Shown here: in pieces, positions 11,602 to 21,936 of the stretch
Layout: each line of letters starts with the position of its first letter
How positions within the stretch are numbered: position 1 is the first letter of the stretch
Assembly: GCF_000218685.1 (NCBI RefSeq)
Contig: NW_006763300.1
Coordinates: forward strand, 961,447 to 1,025,446
Direction: 5' to 3'
DNA from: Serpula lacrymans var. lacrymans S7.9
Taxonomy: Eukaryota > Basidiomycota > Agaricomycetes > Boletales > Serpulaceae
Length of the DNA stretch: 64,000 nucleotides
Program-made: the position numbers and the translations under genes
Notes under the pieces: generated by a model
Database searches by the model: none
The model's input: only the letters and a program-made list of their open reading frames with translations
What the model was told of the DNA's origin: nothing

Positions 11602-12415
11602 TCAAGGTAAGATCTCCACCTCACCCGCTTCGATTGTGTTCTGCATGGCTGTGATACCGGCGGAAATAGAAGGACAGCGAGTAAAAACGGCGCGGCTGAC
11701 AGCGATAACGAGAGGAGAGGTAGACTGCCTGAGAAAATAGAGATGAGACAGTTTCGAAGTCGACGAGTCAAAGGTCACTTACCACGCAGCAAAGATACCA
11801 ATTCTACGTCCTCTGGTGACCAAATAGAAGGGACCAGCTGTCCCAGCATCAGGAACCTCATAAACCTGGCCGAGGTATGTGCGAGTGATAGCCTGTGAGG
11901 CATTTGGCACATTACCTCCAGGTGGAGCGGCAGGGGTAGCGAGCGAGCCAAGTGCTGTGGTGAAAAGAGGAGAGCTGGTGGTGATCGGAGAAACTGTCGC
12001 ATAAGCACTGGCACCCAAAGCAGGAGTAAGCGGAGAAGAGGCGGCACCCAAAGCAGGAGTGCGTGAAGAAGCAGCAGCTGAAGGACCAGATACCACAGTA
12101 GAGCTGGCGGCAAGCGACCCTTGAACTATTGAGGAAGATGGGGAAGAGCTGGTGTATATGGGACTTGATGGAGTTGAAGGGCGGGCACTGCCAAGAACAG
12201 CGGACATCATGAGCATAGCGTTGCTCCTACTCAAGGTTACGGATGAGAGGAGAGAAAGGAGGATGTCTGGAGGTACACGTAAGTTAGTGCAATAATCAGA
12301 AACATGAGAAGGCCTTACTCATAGTTTCTTCCTCGTCGCTGAGGCAATCTTCACTCACGGAGCGTTCAGGCTGCTTGGAAGAGTTTGAACGACCAGGGGG
12401 AGGAGATTGAGTCAT
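11602..12415 (-). CDS. Viroplasmin/RNase-H1-N-like domain protein
   Basis: Minus-strand exons read as 12319-12415, 11783-12266 and 11602-11728, giving 235 residues with consistent phases. The first 160 residues are low-complexity Ser/Ala/Pro/Thr sequence. The C-terminal 60 residues (GPFYLVTRGRRIGIFAAW, then SPLVIAVSRAVFTRCPS, then TIEAGEVEILP) resemble the caulimovirus viroplasmin / RNase H1 N-terminal fold: YxVxxGRxxGIFxxW, a V/ISG-type strand and a closing Ala/Glu helix. In RNase H1 that fold binds RNA-DNA hybrids. No catalytic RNase H domain follows, so the protein would bind nucleic acid rather than cut it; this is inference. It sits just inside the left TIR and is transcribed toward it. 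The frame of the last exon is set by the W codon split across the intron. Confidence 0.65.
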
Positions 12416-13129
12416 TGCAATTTGGAAGGAGGAGGTAAGTATGTCTGGATGATAATTGTGAACTCACCCGTACCTTTTATAGCTGTTTGCTTGAGGCAGC
12501 ATAGACTTACAGCCCATAGTTGACAATTATTGAGATCTACAAACACGGCAGTCTGACAGAGTTGCAGAATTTTCATGCGTGAGAACAATAGCTAAGGTCC
12601 AACAAATCAACATCACGTGTGTACTTCACGATCTCGGAATAATCAGCTGTTCAGACAGCACTGTAAATCTTTTCATGCAATTCTGGCGACACATTCTTGA
12701 AGAGCTTCGCGTCAACCACATGCTCACGCCAATACAGTAATGCACAGTCAGTTCCAGCTCTTTCTTGTGGTCATATGTCTCATATTAGCCCGCACTAACC
12801 AAATGATTCAACGCAAAGCCAAAACAATGGTCTCCGCCGACGCACAATGGAATCCCATTGTACTCACATGCTTGGAGGATCAAGGAGATCTCAAAGAGAC
12901 TGGAAGGTACAATTCCCATATTAAATTACAAATAAACTCGGTGTGAGTTGCTCCTTACAGCATCTGCACAGTTGTGCATTCCAGAACTCAAGTTCTCGGG
13001 CCCAAAGCATGATTCCATAGAAACATTCATTGTTGTATTTAGCTATTCTATGTACAATACAATGATTTGATATCCAAAGTGCATTTCAAGAAAACAAGAA
13101 AGACCAGAACACATACTAAAAGGCCTAAG
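12416..13129. other. Spacer inside the TIR element, with a possible Myb/SANT-like fragment
   Basis: Between the viroplasmin-like gene and the integrase gene lie about 700 bases. A plus-strand open frame at 12740-12946 contains DAQWNPIVLTCLEDQ, faintly like the Myb/SANT-like domain common in Agaricomycetes. It is too short and too divergent to call a gene. The rest probably holds the promoter of the viroplasmin-like gene and the 3' end of the integrase gene. Confidence 0.3.
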
Positions 13130-15025
13130 CTAATCCGAGTCGTCTGTCCACTCATACTCAAAATCTGTATCAGCTTCGTCAGATGAGTAGCCCCCGGTGT
13201 TCTGTGGTGCATCTCCTACAACGCGCCTCCGTTGCCGGTGGGGTGGAAGCTCCATGACTGGCATGAATTCGGACTCATCCTCCTCATTAGAGTTCACTGA
13301 AAGGGCCATCACAGTACGCAACTCCATGTTGTTTGGCTGATCTCGGAACTGCTGGAGTAAGTGTAAATAGATGTCCCATATGTTTTCTCGGCCAACTTGA
13401 GGGTAGTTGGCAGCATCCCAGAATGTGCGTGCCTGTAACGAAAAGGCCGGCGGGACCAGATGAAAAACAGGGTGATCGGGTGGTGCATACTTGTCTCGCA
13501 CTTCTGTTAGATACGGCGGATGCACCTTAACCTGTAGATGTATGTATTATAAGTATATGACAAAGTGGAAATGATACTATGAACTTACAGCAAAATTGCG
13601 TGACTCAAAAAGCTCCGGGTTCTTGAAGATATCTACAGGGCGTCCATGAGGTAGTAACTTGTGTGAGTTTCGTCGGGGCTTTGAACCGTTGAACCTCTCA
13701 ATGAAGCAGTTGAGTTCTTGCTGTATCCAGGGGATAAATACATAGTGGAAGACTAGTCTACAGGTTTGTGTCAGTTGTGGCCGCTTTGCTTAGGTAAATG
13801 GATATACGCAACCGTTGAAGAGCATCGTCAGCATCATAAAGGCCCTCGTTGACCCCCCAGTCAAGGAGAGCCTCAAATCCCGGCGCCCAACGTCTTCGAA
13901 ATTGGCCCCAAAAGATCTCAGGCTTAATGTTCCGGTGAGATCCTTTGAACGTATGTTGCAGGGTCTTGTCTAAAGCCGGGTCTTGCATATGACGAAGTAA
14001 TGTATGGCCGTTTGCGATACCATTGTTTTCAGTGCCGGGGTCACTTTGTGTGATTAGAGGCATCCCTAGTATAAGTCAGCAATTGGCAGCCAAGCAGTTG
14101 AAACACCGGAGAAAGAGACTCACCACCCAATCTCTCCACGACATCACAATACCATCCACATATCAGACGCGGATTATGGTTAGTCCACCAGACTTTGAGC
14201 CAGAGTACATAGCCGGAGAAGGGCTCGAGTCCAACGTGAAAAAAAAGCTGAAAGCGTCTCCACTTATCATGCTGGTCAAAACACCACAGTTCATTGACAC
14301 CTGCTGTCCAGAAATAACTACGCTTCAGCCGGCGTTTTCGACGTCCTTTTACTTCGTCTGGATGGTGTAGATTCATGTAGTCTAGTATTACCTGCCTAGT
14401 ATACTAACGTCCTTGTGACTGCCACTGTGTGAAAAGTGAAACAACTTACCGAGGCACCATCACCCTTTCCTCTTGTCGCAAAGTCACTCTCATATCGTGT
14501 GACCCCTGGTGAGGGAACCGCTCACGAACACGTTCAATGGTAGGCCCCACACTATCAACTGAGTGTGCCTGGCCCCGAGCACTCTTCAAGCCCCAAACCA
14601 TCCGTTTTTTCTTCAGTAAAGCGAGACTATAGTTAATCAAATGTGTCAGTGTATTGTAGTATTACAGCTAGAAGGCTTACGAAAATGAGTAGCGGTCCGT
14701 GTCATAGTAGTCCTTGAGTTTAGTGACAATTTCTGGATTTGTGTATCCATCTGCGACGAATTGTTCCACCAATGGTCGGATTAAAATGTCTGGAGCTGTG
14801 AGAAAAGGACAGAAAGTGAGCATTACACCCTTGGAGTGTCGTTTATGCAAGCCTACCAGGGGATACCTTATACCCATTGGTACCTTGAGGGTTAGGCATG
14901 GCCTGCAGGGCGTTGACAGTCCTGGATAGCGTTAGCACTTGGCTGATGCACGTGGGGCACTGCAATTTGAACACTCACCTATAGGATGCACAGTCCAATA
15001 GTACACTTCCTATTTGATCCACAGC
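13130..15025 (-). CDS. Integrase-core (rve-type DDE) protein, candidate transposase
   Basis: A multi-exon minus-strand gene. The C-terminal exons are about 13130-13525 and 13590-13755. Upstream exons lie near 13810-14063, 14130-14392, 14446-14633 and 14686-14785, with short ones at 14884-14921 and 14979-15025. The 5' end is not resolved and may extend further. The catalytic core shows ELWCFDQHDKWRRF (first Asp), LITQSDPGTENNGIANGHT (second Asp) and FIPWIQQELNCFIERFNG (Glu). This is the D-D-E spacing of the integrase-core family widespread in Agaricomycetes, whose typical members also share PRLICGWY and WWTNHNPRL. The first part (EIVTKLKDYYDTDRYS, then VWGLKSARGQAHSV) resembles the helix-turn-helix region of that family. 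The tail is acidic (ending DTDFEYEWTDDSD). It lies centrally in the TIR element and should act at its ends; this is inferred. Confidence 0.72.
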
Positions 15026-15483
15026 CTGTTCAGTGTAAGCAGTGGAGTCAGTTCTTCAAGTGATCCTATGGGCAGAAAGGATATGGAAGATCCGCTCAAT
15101 AGACACTTGGATACGCACTTCAGACAAAACCGTAAGGCTAATCAGATCGTGTTTGCACGCAATTCATTTAACCGGTGCCTGCCTCTTCCTCATTTGTTTT
15201 CACTGACATTATCTCCGCAAAGATCTCCCATCTCCTCATGTCAATTTGCAATCACCAGCTTTGACATATCCATATTGATCCTTGTCCGCGTGTTGTTCGA
15301 GGATGGCCCATTGGTGAGTCGCCAGCCACTCAGATTGGCAAAGTCCTCATTGTTATCTTTGTGCCGAGGAGTTCTCAAATTTGACTCGACTCGACCCAAA
15401 TCCATTCGGACTACAACTCATCTTCAAGGATCCATATAAACTACACCAGGAATGGGGGGAGAACAGTAAGTAAATTAGCCGCC
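15026..15483. other. Spacer between the divergent integrase and alpha-kinase genes
   Basis: About 450 bases that probably contain both promoters, and possibly an unresolved 5' exon of the integrase gene. An open frame on the plus strand here (15014-15439) has no similarity I recognise. Confidence 0.3.
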
Positions 15484-18311
15484 ATGGACTTCACACCCAC
15501 TATCGAAGGCCCACCAACTAAAAGTTGTCATCGTTGTCGTACAGAATTTGATAAGTCTGTCCGGTTCTTGTATATCAAGGGTAGGGATGGGACCGGTCGC
15601 CACTGCTGTTCAGATTGCGTCGAGCATTATCAGCGCAAGCGTGCGGAAACTGGAGAACGTCATGGTCATAGTACCAGTGCAATATCTGGTGAAATTGTCG
15701 GTATGTCTGATTGTCTTCTGTAATTCAATGTATATGTTAAGGATCAAATCTAGATTTCACGAAAGTGGCTTCCCGGGCACATGGTGTTGATGCCGACTCG
15801 CGCCAGGCTCTTGTCAAGGCTTCTTCGGCCGCACAACGTGGCGGTGAGTAAAATTTCCAGCTCACCTGTGCGTGTTCAAGTTACTTACCAAACACACATT
15901 ATGAAATCCCAGAACAGTCATTCCCTAGGCAGCATATTGGGGTGGGACATGCTACATCTAGCGTTATGCCTCCCCCTCTTATCCCCTCGTCTGCTAGTGT
16001 CAGTGCTGATAGCGTCTCCCAAGCCATAGGATATACTCAGAACCATGCATTCCACGCCCACCACCGCACGAAAATGCTAGCATCAACAGTAGCTCCTCAA
16101 CGTCAAGTCACAATCCGGATAGCTCTCCATCATGTGAAGGACGAAGGAAAATCTGGAACAGAGCTGGTTGGGGTGAGTCTTTGGGTACTTCAATATTTCA
16201 AGGATACTCACATGTACTATTATTTGAGAATATTGAACGAGACATTACAGTACCGCTCTCTATTAAATGTGGCCAACTACGCAACATAGTGATTGAACAC
16301 CTGAAGCGTTTGTGGGTGGTCTGGTCTTGTGACCATCAGCTGGCACTCGAGTCTTTACAGATGCTGAAGGCTCCATTACTCCTCATTTACGACCCCGAAG
16401 AGCCTCATCAATACTCTGAGCGGCTGGTCCTTCACGATTTTTTCTTCCGCACATCAGCAAAGGACAACATGCCCAAGTTTTCACCAAACGTGAAAGTTCC
16501 CATCATTCTCTTGATGTCAAAGGAGGAATTTGAAGATGTCTTGCTATGGAAGGAAGAAGATAGGCATGCCAAAGCACGCTCACGCAATGAAGAGGTTCAG
16601 AGCCCCGGAATATCGTCAGACGATGATGATATTGGTGGTCCGATGGACAAGGTTATACATTTTACTTACTTTTACTGCGCTATACTTACAGCAACTGGCC
16701 TTACTAGATATTCCTTGCAGCAACACGTGGTGGGAAACGAGCTAGAAAGACTCGTGTGCGAAAGGCGCCAGGCCAATCTTCCATCCCCGCACGTGAGTCG
16801 GTATCTGTGCGTTCAAAAGCACCAGTGTCAGAGGAGGTATGCCAATGGCCCTCACATTATTGGAGACGATACTTACCACATGTAGGGTGAATATGACAGT
16901 CGTAGTAACAATACACGCAGCACAGCATCAATGTCAAGCCTATTCCACAGCAAACACTCCATCAAGACGTCTGAACTACGCCCCCTCACTCCCTCAAGCT
17001 CTAGCAGCCAATCACTGCCCTCAAGACTTTTCTCCAAGGCTGCTACTAATCCCAATATCCCGCCATTCAGCATGCCTGACAAGGCAGTTCTTGAGCGTGT
17101 CATGAAGGCACAAGGAGATGTTCGACGCCTAGCAAAGCCGATATGTAAGTCAACCTATATTTCTATCTAAAACATCTATTAACGTGCTAGTGAAGTAAAT
17201 ACGGACATAGGAATCTATGTCCTGTTCCTCGTCCCTTCGATCCCATTCACTGAGCTTCTAAAGAAGCGGGTCCCTTTCGATGTCATGAGCAAGGTCAATC
17301 GCCCTCTAGTCACTTTAACAGTTGACTGCAGCTCAAAAGCAATGCTGGGGCCAGCCGGTAGCTTCAAGACATGCCACCCAGCGTCATATGATCTAACTGA
17401 AGCTCTGCCAGCAGAGGAAAATATTCTACAGGTAGAGGCTATAGTAGCAAAACGTTGCTTTTACAGAGAAACAGTACAGGGAGCCGAAAAGAGTGGTACA
17501 CCATCAAGTCCTTCAGGCGGGCGCAAACGACTGGCCATCAAGGATGAGCTAATGAAGATGCTCGACGAGGCTAACTGCCTTTACTGGGCAACAAGCCTGT
17601 TGGCTTTAGTTTATAACTTCGTCGACGACAAGCTTATTCGAAGGCCCCTTGACTGTCCTCCCCCGGCAATCCCCCGACTTCGAGTCGTCCACGCCGCTTT
17701 GGCCATCCCCCAAGACAGCAGAGAGTTGCGTAATGCCGTTTATCTTCTCGAGGAGAAGATAAACGGTAACTTCGTGAAGTATATCAATAACAATAGTGCA
17801 GCTCCTCGGCACAAACTTGCTCCGCCTGAACTGGAGATTGCAACCTTCCTATGCTTCGCACAACACACTCAATATCATTTCTCGCAAGGCCTTGTGTTCA
17901 TCTCAGATTTTCAAGGTAAGTTAATATAAGCTAGTCTCTTTTGCTTTCCTTTTCGTACTTACATTTGACTTGTCAGGGTCCGGTGGAATATTGACTGACT
18001 GCCAGGTTATCACTACCAAGTAAGGCTCTATTACCTCCATGTGGTTGGTTCTCATCCTTTCCCAGAGACTTTGCCGATAATTTTGGCGAAGGAAACTGGA
18101 CGGCGACGTTAGACAACTTCCCCTTGTTGCACAAATGCAACCAGTATTGTGTATATTTCGGACTCCCTTCCTTGCAGACAGCAGTATGTTTTCTTTTTCT
18201 GATGGATCCTTTCTACTACATCTCATGTCACCTCTTTTTTCACAGAGTTCGGCTACAAAGATGAGAACATCACAAGAGATTGACATCATGTCCAGTCGTG
18301 TTCGTGGCTGA
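15484..18311 (+). CDS. Alpha-type protein kinase with N-terminal Cys-rich motif
   Basis: A multi-exon gene starting at 15484. The N-terminus has two CxxC pairs (CHRC, then HCCSDC about 25 residues later), a probable zinc ribbon. The middle is Ser-rich with a basic stretch that could be a nuclear localisation signal. The kinase domain occupies the last three or four exons: a Gly-rich GPAGSFKTCHPASYD, the lysine of IVAKRCFYRE, FISDFQGSGGILTDCQVIT with the catalytic Asp, FGEGNW, and LLHKCNQYCVYFGLP with the His/Cys zinc site. This order is that of the MHCK/EF2-kinase (atypical alpha-kinase) family. Substrate is unknown; alpha-kinases favour helical or low-complexity targets. The stop falls 38 bp inside the right TIR, so the gene travels with the element. 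The position of every middle exon is approximate. Confidence 0.75.
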
Positions 18312-18348
18312 GAGGGATTTTTTTTTACATGACATGTACTTACTGTAT

Positions 18349-18601
18349 CGCTTGAAATCCTATGTTGACATGTTGAATTGCACGCTCGCTCGATCTCTCA
18401 TCACACTGGCTTTTGCCCAAATCACACTCGCTGGATCAAAGAAATTAATTAAAATGTATTTTCGTTGATCGCCCATCAAAGGCCTTGCTCGAATTTTGCT
18501 AAATACAAATATAATAGCTGAAGGTACATCGGATTTTGAAAAATATTATGCCGGACATTGGCCGGGCTCGAAAGTTGAGCCGTAACCAATCATCCACCGT
18601 A
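18349..18601 (-). repeat. Right terminal inverted repeat (253 bp)
   Basis: Reverse complement of 11295-11547 with three transition differences. It is followed at once by TAATCT (18602-18607). Confidence 0.92.
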
Positions 18602-18607
18602 TAATCT
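18602..18607. repeat. Right copy of 6-bp target-site duplication TAATCT
   Basis: Matches 11289-11294. The sequence beyond it should be the original 3' UTR of SCOT copy 1. Confidence 0.85.
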
Positions 18608-19399
18608 TGACAATATTTGATATGTAACATTTGTACAACACCACAGCATATCATGCTCAGTTGCAATGATTCTGGCAATGCACTTACTTTGTACATACAT
18701 AATTTTGGTCACCCATGCGGATGCAGCGACGAGTGAATGTATCTCCGAGGTAAACAAGGTCGTCAGAACTATGATGGGATTACGATTTTTGCAACCCTCG
18801 GATTTCTCCATGTACCGGGACGTGCCGCATGGCCCGGCCCTGCTAAAGCGACGCCGATATCGGTACTATTGTCCCGCGCCTTCATCTTTACACTCCGCTG
18901 TCACTTCCCCCGCATCGCTGAGATCGCTTTGTCAAAATTTAAAATGTCCGCTACTTGATCTCGGCAAGGCTCTATCAGTCCTAAAGCCGCACGATTCCCC
19001 GAAGCTGTTGCCGCTGTCGTTGCCGTTTCCCGTACCTTCTGCGGGCAGCGCCTGAAGAAAGATATAACTGACTGGCATGTCCTCCCGCTCTCGGGTTACT
19101 TTTCAACCTATCATGGCATATGGATACACAGTGATCTCATAACTTCTACACCACTCTGCACATCAATATCCAGCTCGGAACGGCATCGTCCTGGGTCGTC
19201 AGCCAATCAACCTGCTTCTACCTCGTAGTATGTATATCCGGGACGGCCTGGATAGGTCTTGGAGGGAGGAATGACATGGAGTATTGCTCATGCGTAGGGA
19301 GGTATATAAGCACTCCCGAGTGGAGGTGGAGGTGAGCATCATCGAGCCTCATCTGTATTGTAAACCCCTCATCGTCCAGTTCTTCCTCTATCGTTCGCT
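18608..19399. other. Former SCOT-1 3' region and SCOT-2 promoter
   Basis: Once the TIR element is removed, this is the whole spacer between the two SCOT genes (about 0.8 kb). Open frames at 18666-19055 and 18737-18958 show no recognisable motif. The 3' part holds a TATA box at 19303. Confidence 0.5.
19303..19309 (+). promoter_or_regulatory. TATA box of SCOT copy 2
   Basis: TATATAA about 90 bases upstream of the start codon at 19400, a usual distance for a fungal core promoter. Confidence 0.5.
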
Positions 19400-21546
19400 A
19401 TGTCAATATTTAGGGCGACACGCTCTCAAATCTGGGCTCGACCCTCTGCATTTACGCGTGTCTGCATACGGCATTATAGTATTGCTGGGCATGCCCCGCT
19501 GAAACGGAAAGTGTGGGACTCTGTGGATGAAGCTGTCAAAGACGTGAAGTCTGGAGATACTCTGTTGAGTGGAGGTGCGATCGCTTATAGATTCAGGTTG
19601 GTGTCATGAATTTTTACTGACGTCTTCCTTTTGGTACAGGATTTGGAGTATGTGGAACTCCAGGTATGGTCATGATAAGTTTCGAGATGGAGCTATACTA
19701 ACCATTTGTGCTGCAGAGACCTTAATATCGGCTCTCGCAAGGCGATCAGGAGTCAACAACCTTATTGCAGTCTCAAATAATGCGGGAGCAGGGGAGGGTG
19801 GTTTGGGTACGTTAAGACTATGGTATTGACTTTCTACTGTCTGCTCACGTGTTGCACAGTGAAGTTACTTCGAACGAAGCAACTGAACAAGCTAGTCATA
19901 TCGTATCTTGGTGGGTAAGTCATGTCATTGTTTTTTGCTTTTTTTTACATCCAAGCTCAAGACATCTTTCAGCAATAAATACTTGGAGAAAATGTACCTG
20001 GGTGGAACGATGTCACTCGAGCTAGTCCCTCAAGGCACTCTTGTAGAACGGATACGAGCTCATGCTGCTGGCATACCAGCTTTTTTCACTCCGACTGGTG
20101 CCTCTACAGTTGTCGAGACCGGTGGCATACCTATTCGGTTCAAAGACGGAGGATTCAAAAGTGGTGTCGCTATAACCGGGAATAAAAAAGAATATCGAGA
20201 GTTTGGTGGAAAGCGTTATGTTATGGAACCAGCTATTGCTGGGGATGTCGCTTTCATCCATGCATGGAAAGTGGACGAGGTCGGCAATTGTGTGTTCAGG
20301 TGATTATCATCACGTCCGGCTTATACGAAACACAGCTCAGCTGATCGCTGTTTTCATCCCATTTAGGTATACGGCGAATAATTATAATGCTTCTATGGCT
20401 AAAAATGCGAAGCTTACCATCGTGGAGGTTTGTCTTGAAATTTTCTTGGATTTGGTCGTAGGTCTCAAATCACTTTGATGTTTAGGCAGAGCAGATAGTT
20501 CCAGTTGGCTCGATCTCCCCTAATGCTATCCATGTGCCGGGAATCTACGTGGATCGTATTGTTCGTGCGACTGAACCGCGATTAATAGAAGCCCGAACTA
20601 CTGTTCCCAGCCCAGAAGCTCAGGTGAACCCTGTCTCACAATCTAAAACCAACAACAATCGTCGTCTCCAGATCGCGAGACGGGCAGCACAGGAAATTCA
20701 AGACGGCTTCCACGTCAACCTAGGTGTCGGTATACCAACCTTGGTTACTGAGTGCTTAGAACCGGGAGTAAAAATCTGGCTGCAAAGCGAAAATGGCATA
20801 CTTGGGATGGGTCCATTCCCTACAGAGTCTCAGGTTGATGGGTGAGCAGCGATTCTTTTGTCTTACATGTATGGAAATTCATTGTTCTGCGTAGTGATAT
20901 CATCAATGCTGGAAAGGAGACTGTCACGCTTTTGCCAGGCGCGTCTGTCTTTGGTGAGTTTCACTACTTCATACGACTCTAGCTGCATATTTTCTGACTC
21001 GTGGACTTCAGACTCAAGTGATTCCTTCGGCATGATTCGCGGCGGTCACATTGATGTAGCTATACTTGGGGTATGTTCCACCAAATCACATCTTTTGGAG
21101 CCTTTTCTGATGATATGTAATAGGCTATGCAAGTATCGCAGGCTGGTGATATCGCAAACTTCATGATACCGGGCAAACTTGTTAAAGGTGAATTCCAAAA
21201 ATGCTTATATGGAGTTATCTTTGTACAGTCTGATCTAATCATGAAAAAAGGTATTGGCGGCGCTATGGATCTTGTTTCAAACCCTGAGAAGACAAAAGTA
21301 ATCGTTGCGATGGAACACTGTGCCAAGGATGGAAGTTCGAAAATACGCAGGGAGTGTTCGTTGCCATTGACTGGTGCGCGAGCGGTCAGCCAGATAATAA
21401 CGGACCTAGCTGTCTTCAATGTCGACAGACATGGTGGGATACTGGAGCTCATTGAGTTGGCGGAAGGAGTAAGTTTGGAGGAAGTCCAAGCGAAAACCGA
21501 TTGCGACTTCCGGATAGCGGGCGATGTTAAGACGATGCAGATCTGA
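19400..21546 (+). CDS. Succinyl-CoA:3-ketoacid CoA transferase, copy 2 (mitochondrial)
   Basis: Paralog of the 9153-11291 gene on the same strand, with the same domain order and introns at matching places where I checked (for example after GG in LLSGG and after GTP). The presequence differs ([20 protein letters not shown]) but is still Arg-rich and acid-free, followed by [19 protein letters not shown] as in copy 1. The catalytic Glu motif [10 protein letters not shown], the A-domain [15 protein letters not shown] and the B-domain [14 protein letters not shown] are all present. No frameshift or stop is seen. The presequences and the C-terminal tail (copy 2 ends GDVKTMQI, copy 1 ends DLSKL) have diverged most, which suggests an old duplication. 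Both copies should act in mitochondrial acetoacetate activation. Confidence 0.9.
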
Positions 21547-21936
21547 ATAGACTACGTAGAGATTGAGTAAATGCGGTACAGCGCAGCGGACGAGACTGTG
21601 CAGTTGTACTAGATGGAGATAAGAACATATTTTTTGATGTTTATCTAGGCTACTTACAGGATGCCGAGAAGGGTGGGGCCTCACGGGTATTCATGAATTT
21701 TTCGGCCAATCGTGATGACTGGTGAGCTGCGGATAGACCAAAAAAAGGCGAATGCATGGGTGTTCTGATAAGCGCTGGGATTGGACTGAGTGGACGGCAC
21801 GGCGCGAAAAGGCAGAGTGGCGCAAGTACCTTAACGGGTAATGAAAATCAGCCTGTTGTCTCTGTCCTCACGTTCTGCCACCGACACTACTGCAACAAGC
21901 TGGCAGGGTTAGCTATAGCGTCTGCTGCCTCCCAAT
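21547..21936. other. Intergenic, SCOT-2 to Knr4
   Basis: About 390 bases without a coding signal that I can support. Confidence 0.4.

Larger units (their letters stand above)
11295..18601. mobile_element. 7.3-kb TIR element with integrase-core, viroplasmin-like and alpha-kinase genes
   Basis: The unit is bounded by 253-bp terminal inverted repeats (11295-11547 and 18349-18601) that differ at three positions by my letter-by-letter comparison. It is flanked by the 6-bp direct repeat TAATCT. Inside are three spliced genes: a minus-strand viroplasmin-like protein (11602-12415), a minus-strand integrase-core protein (13130-15025), and a plus-strand alpha-kinase (15484-18311) that ends 38 bp before the right TIR. 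The integrase is the obvious candidate mobilising enzyme. Polinton/Maverick elements also have long TIRs, an rve integrase and 6-bp duplications. No polymerase, protease, ATPase or capsid gene is visible here, and the element is much shorter. The near-identical TIRs and intact frames suggest a fairly recent insertion. The boundaries are seen directly; mobility of this exact unit is inferred. Confidence 0.85.

Noticed and set aside
11295..18601. Polinton/Maverick element
   Set aside because: TIR length, integrase and 6-bp duplication fit, but no DNA polymerase B, protease, packaging ATPase or capsid gene is visible and the length is about half or less of the usual.
18666..19055. Overlapping open frames between the right TIR and SCOT-2
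   Set aside because: No recognisable domain and composition like non-coding sequence; more likely the displaced SCOT-1 3' UTR and SCOT-2 promoter.
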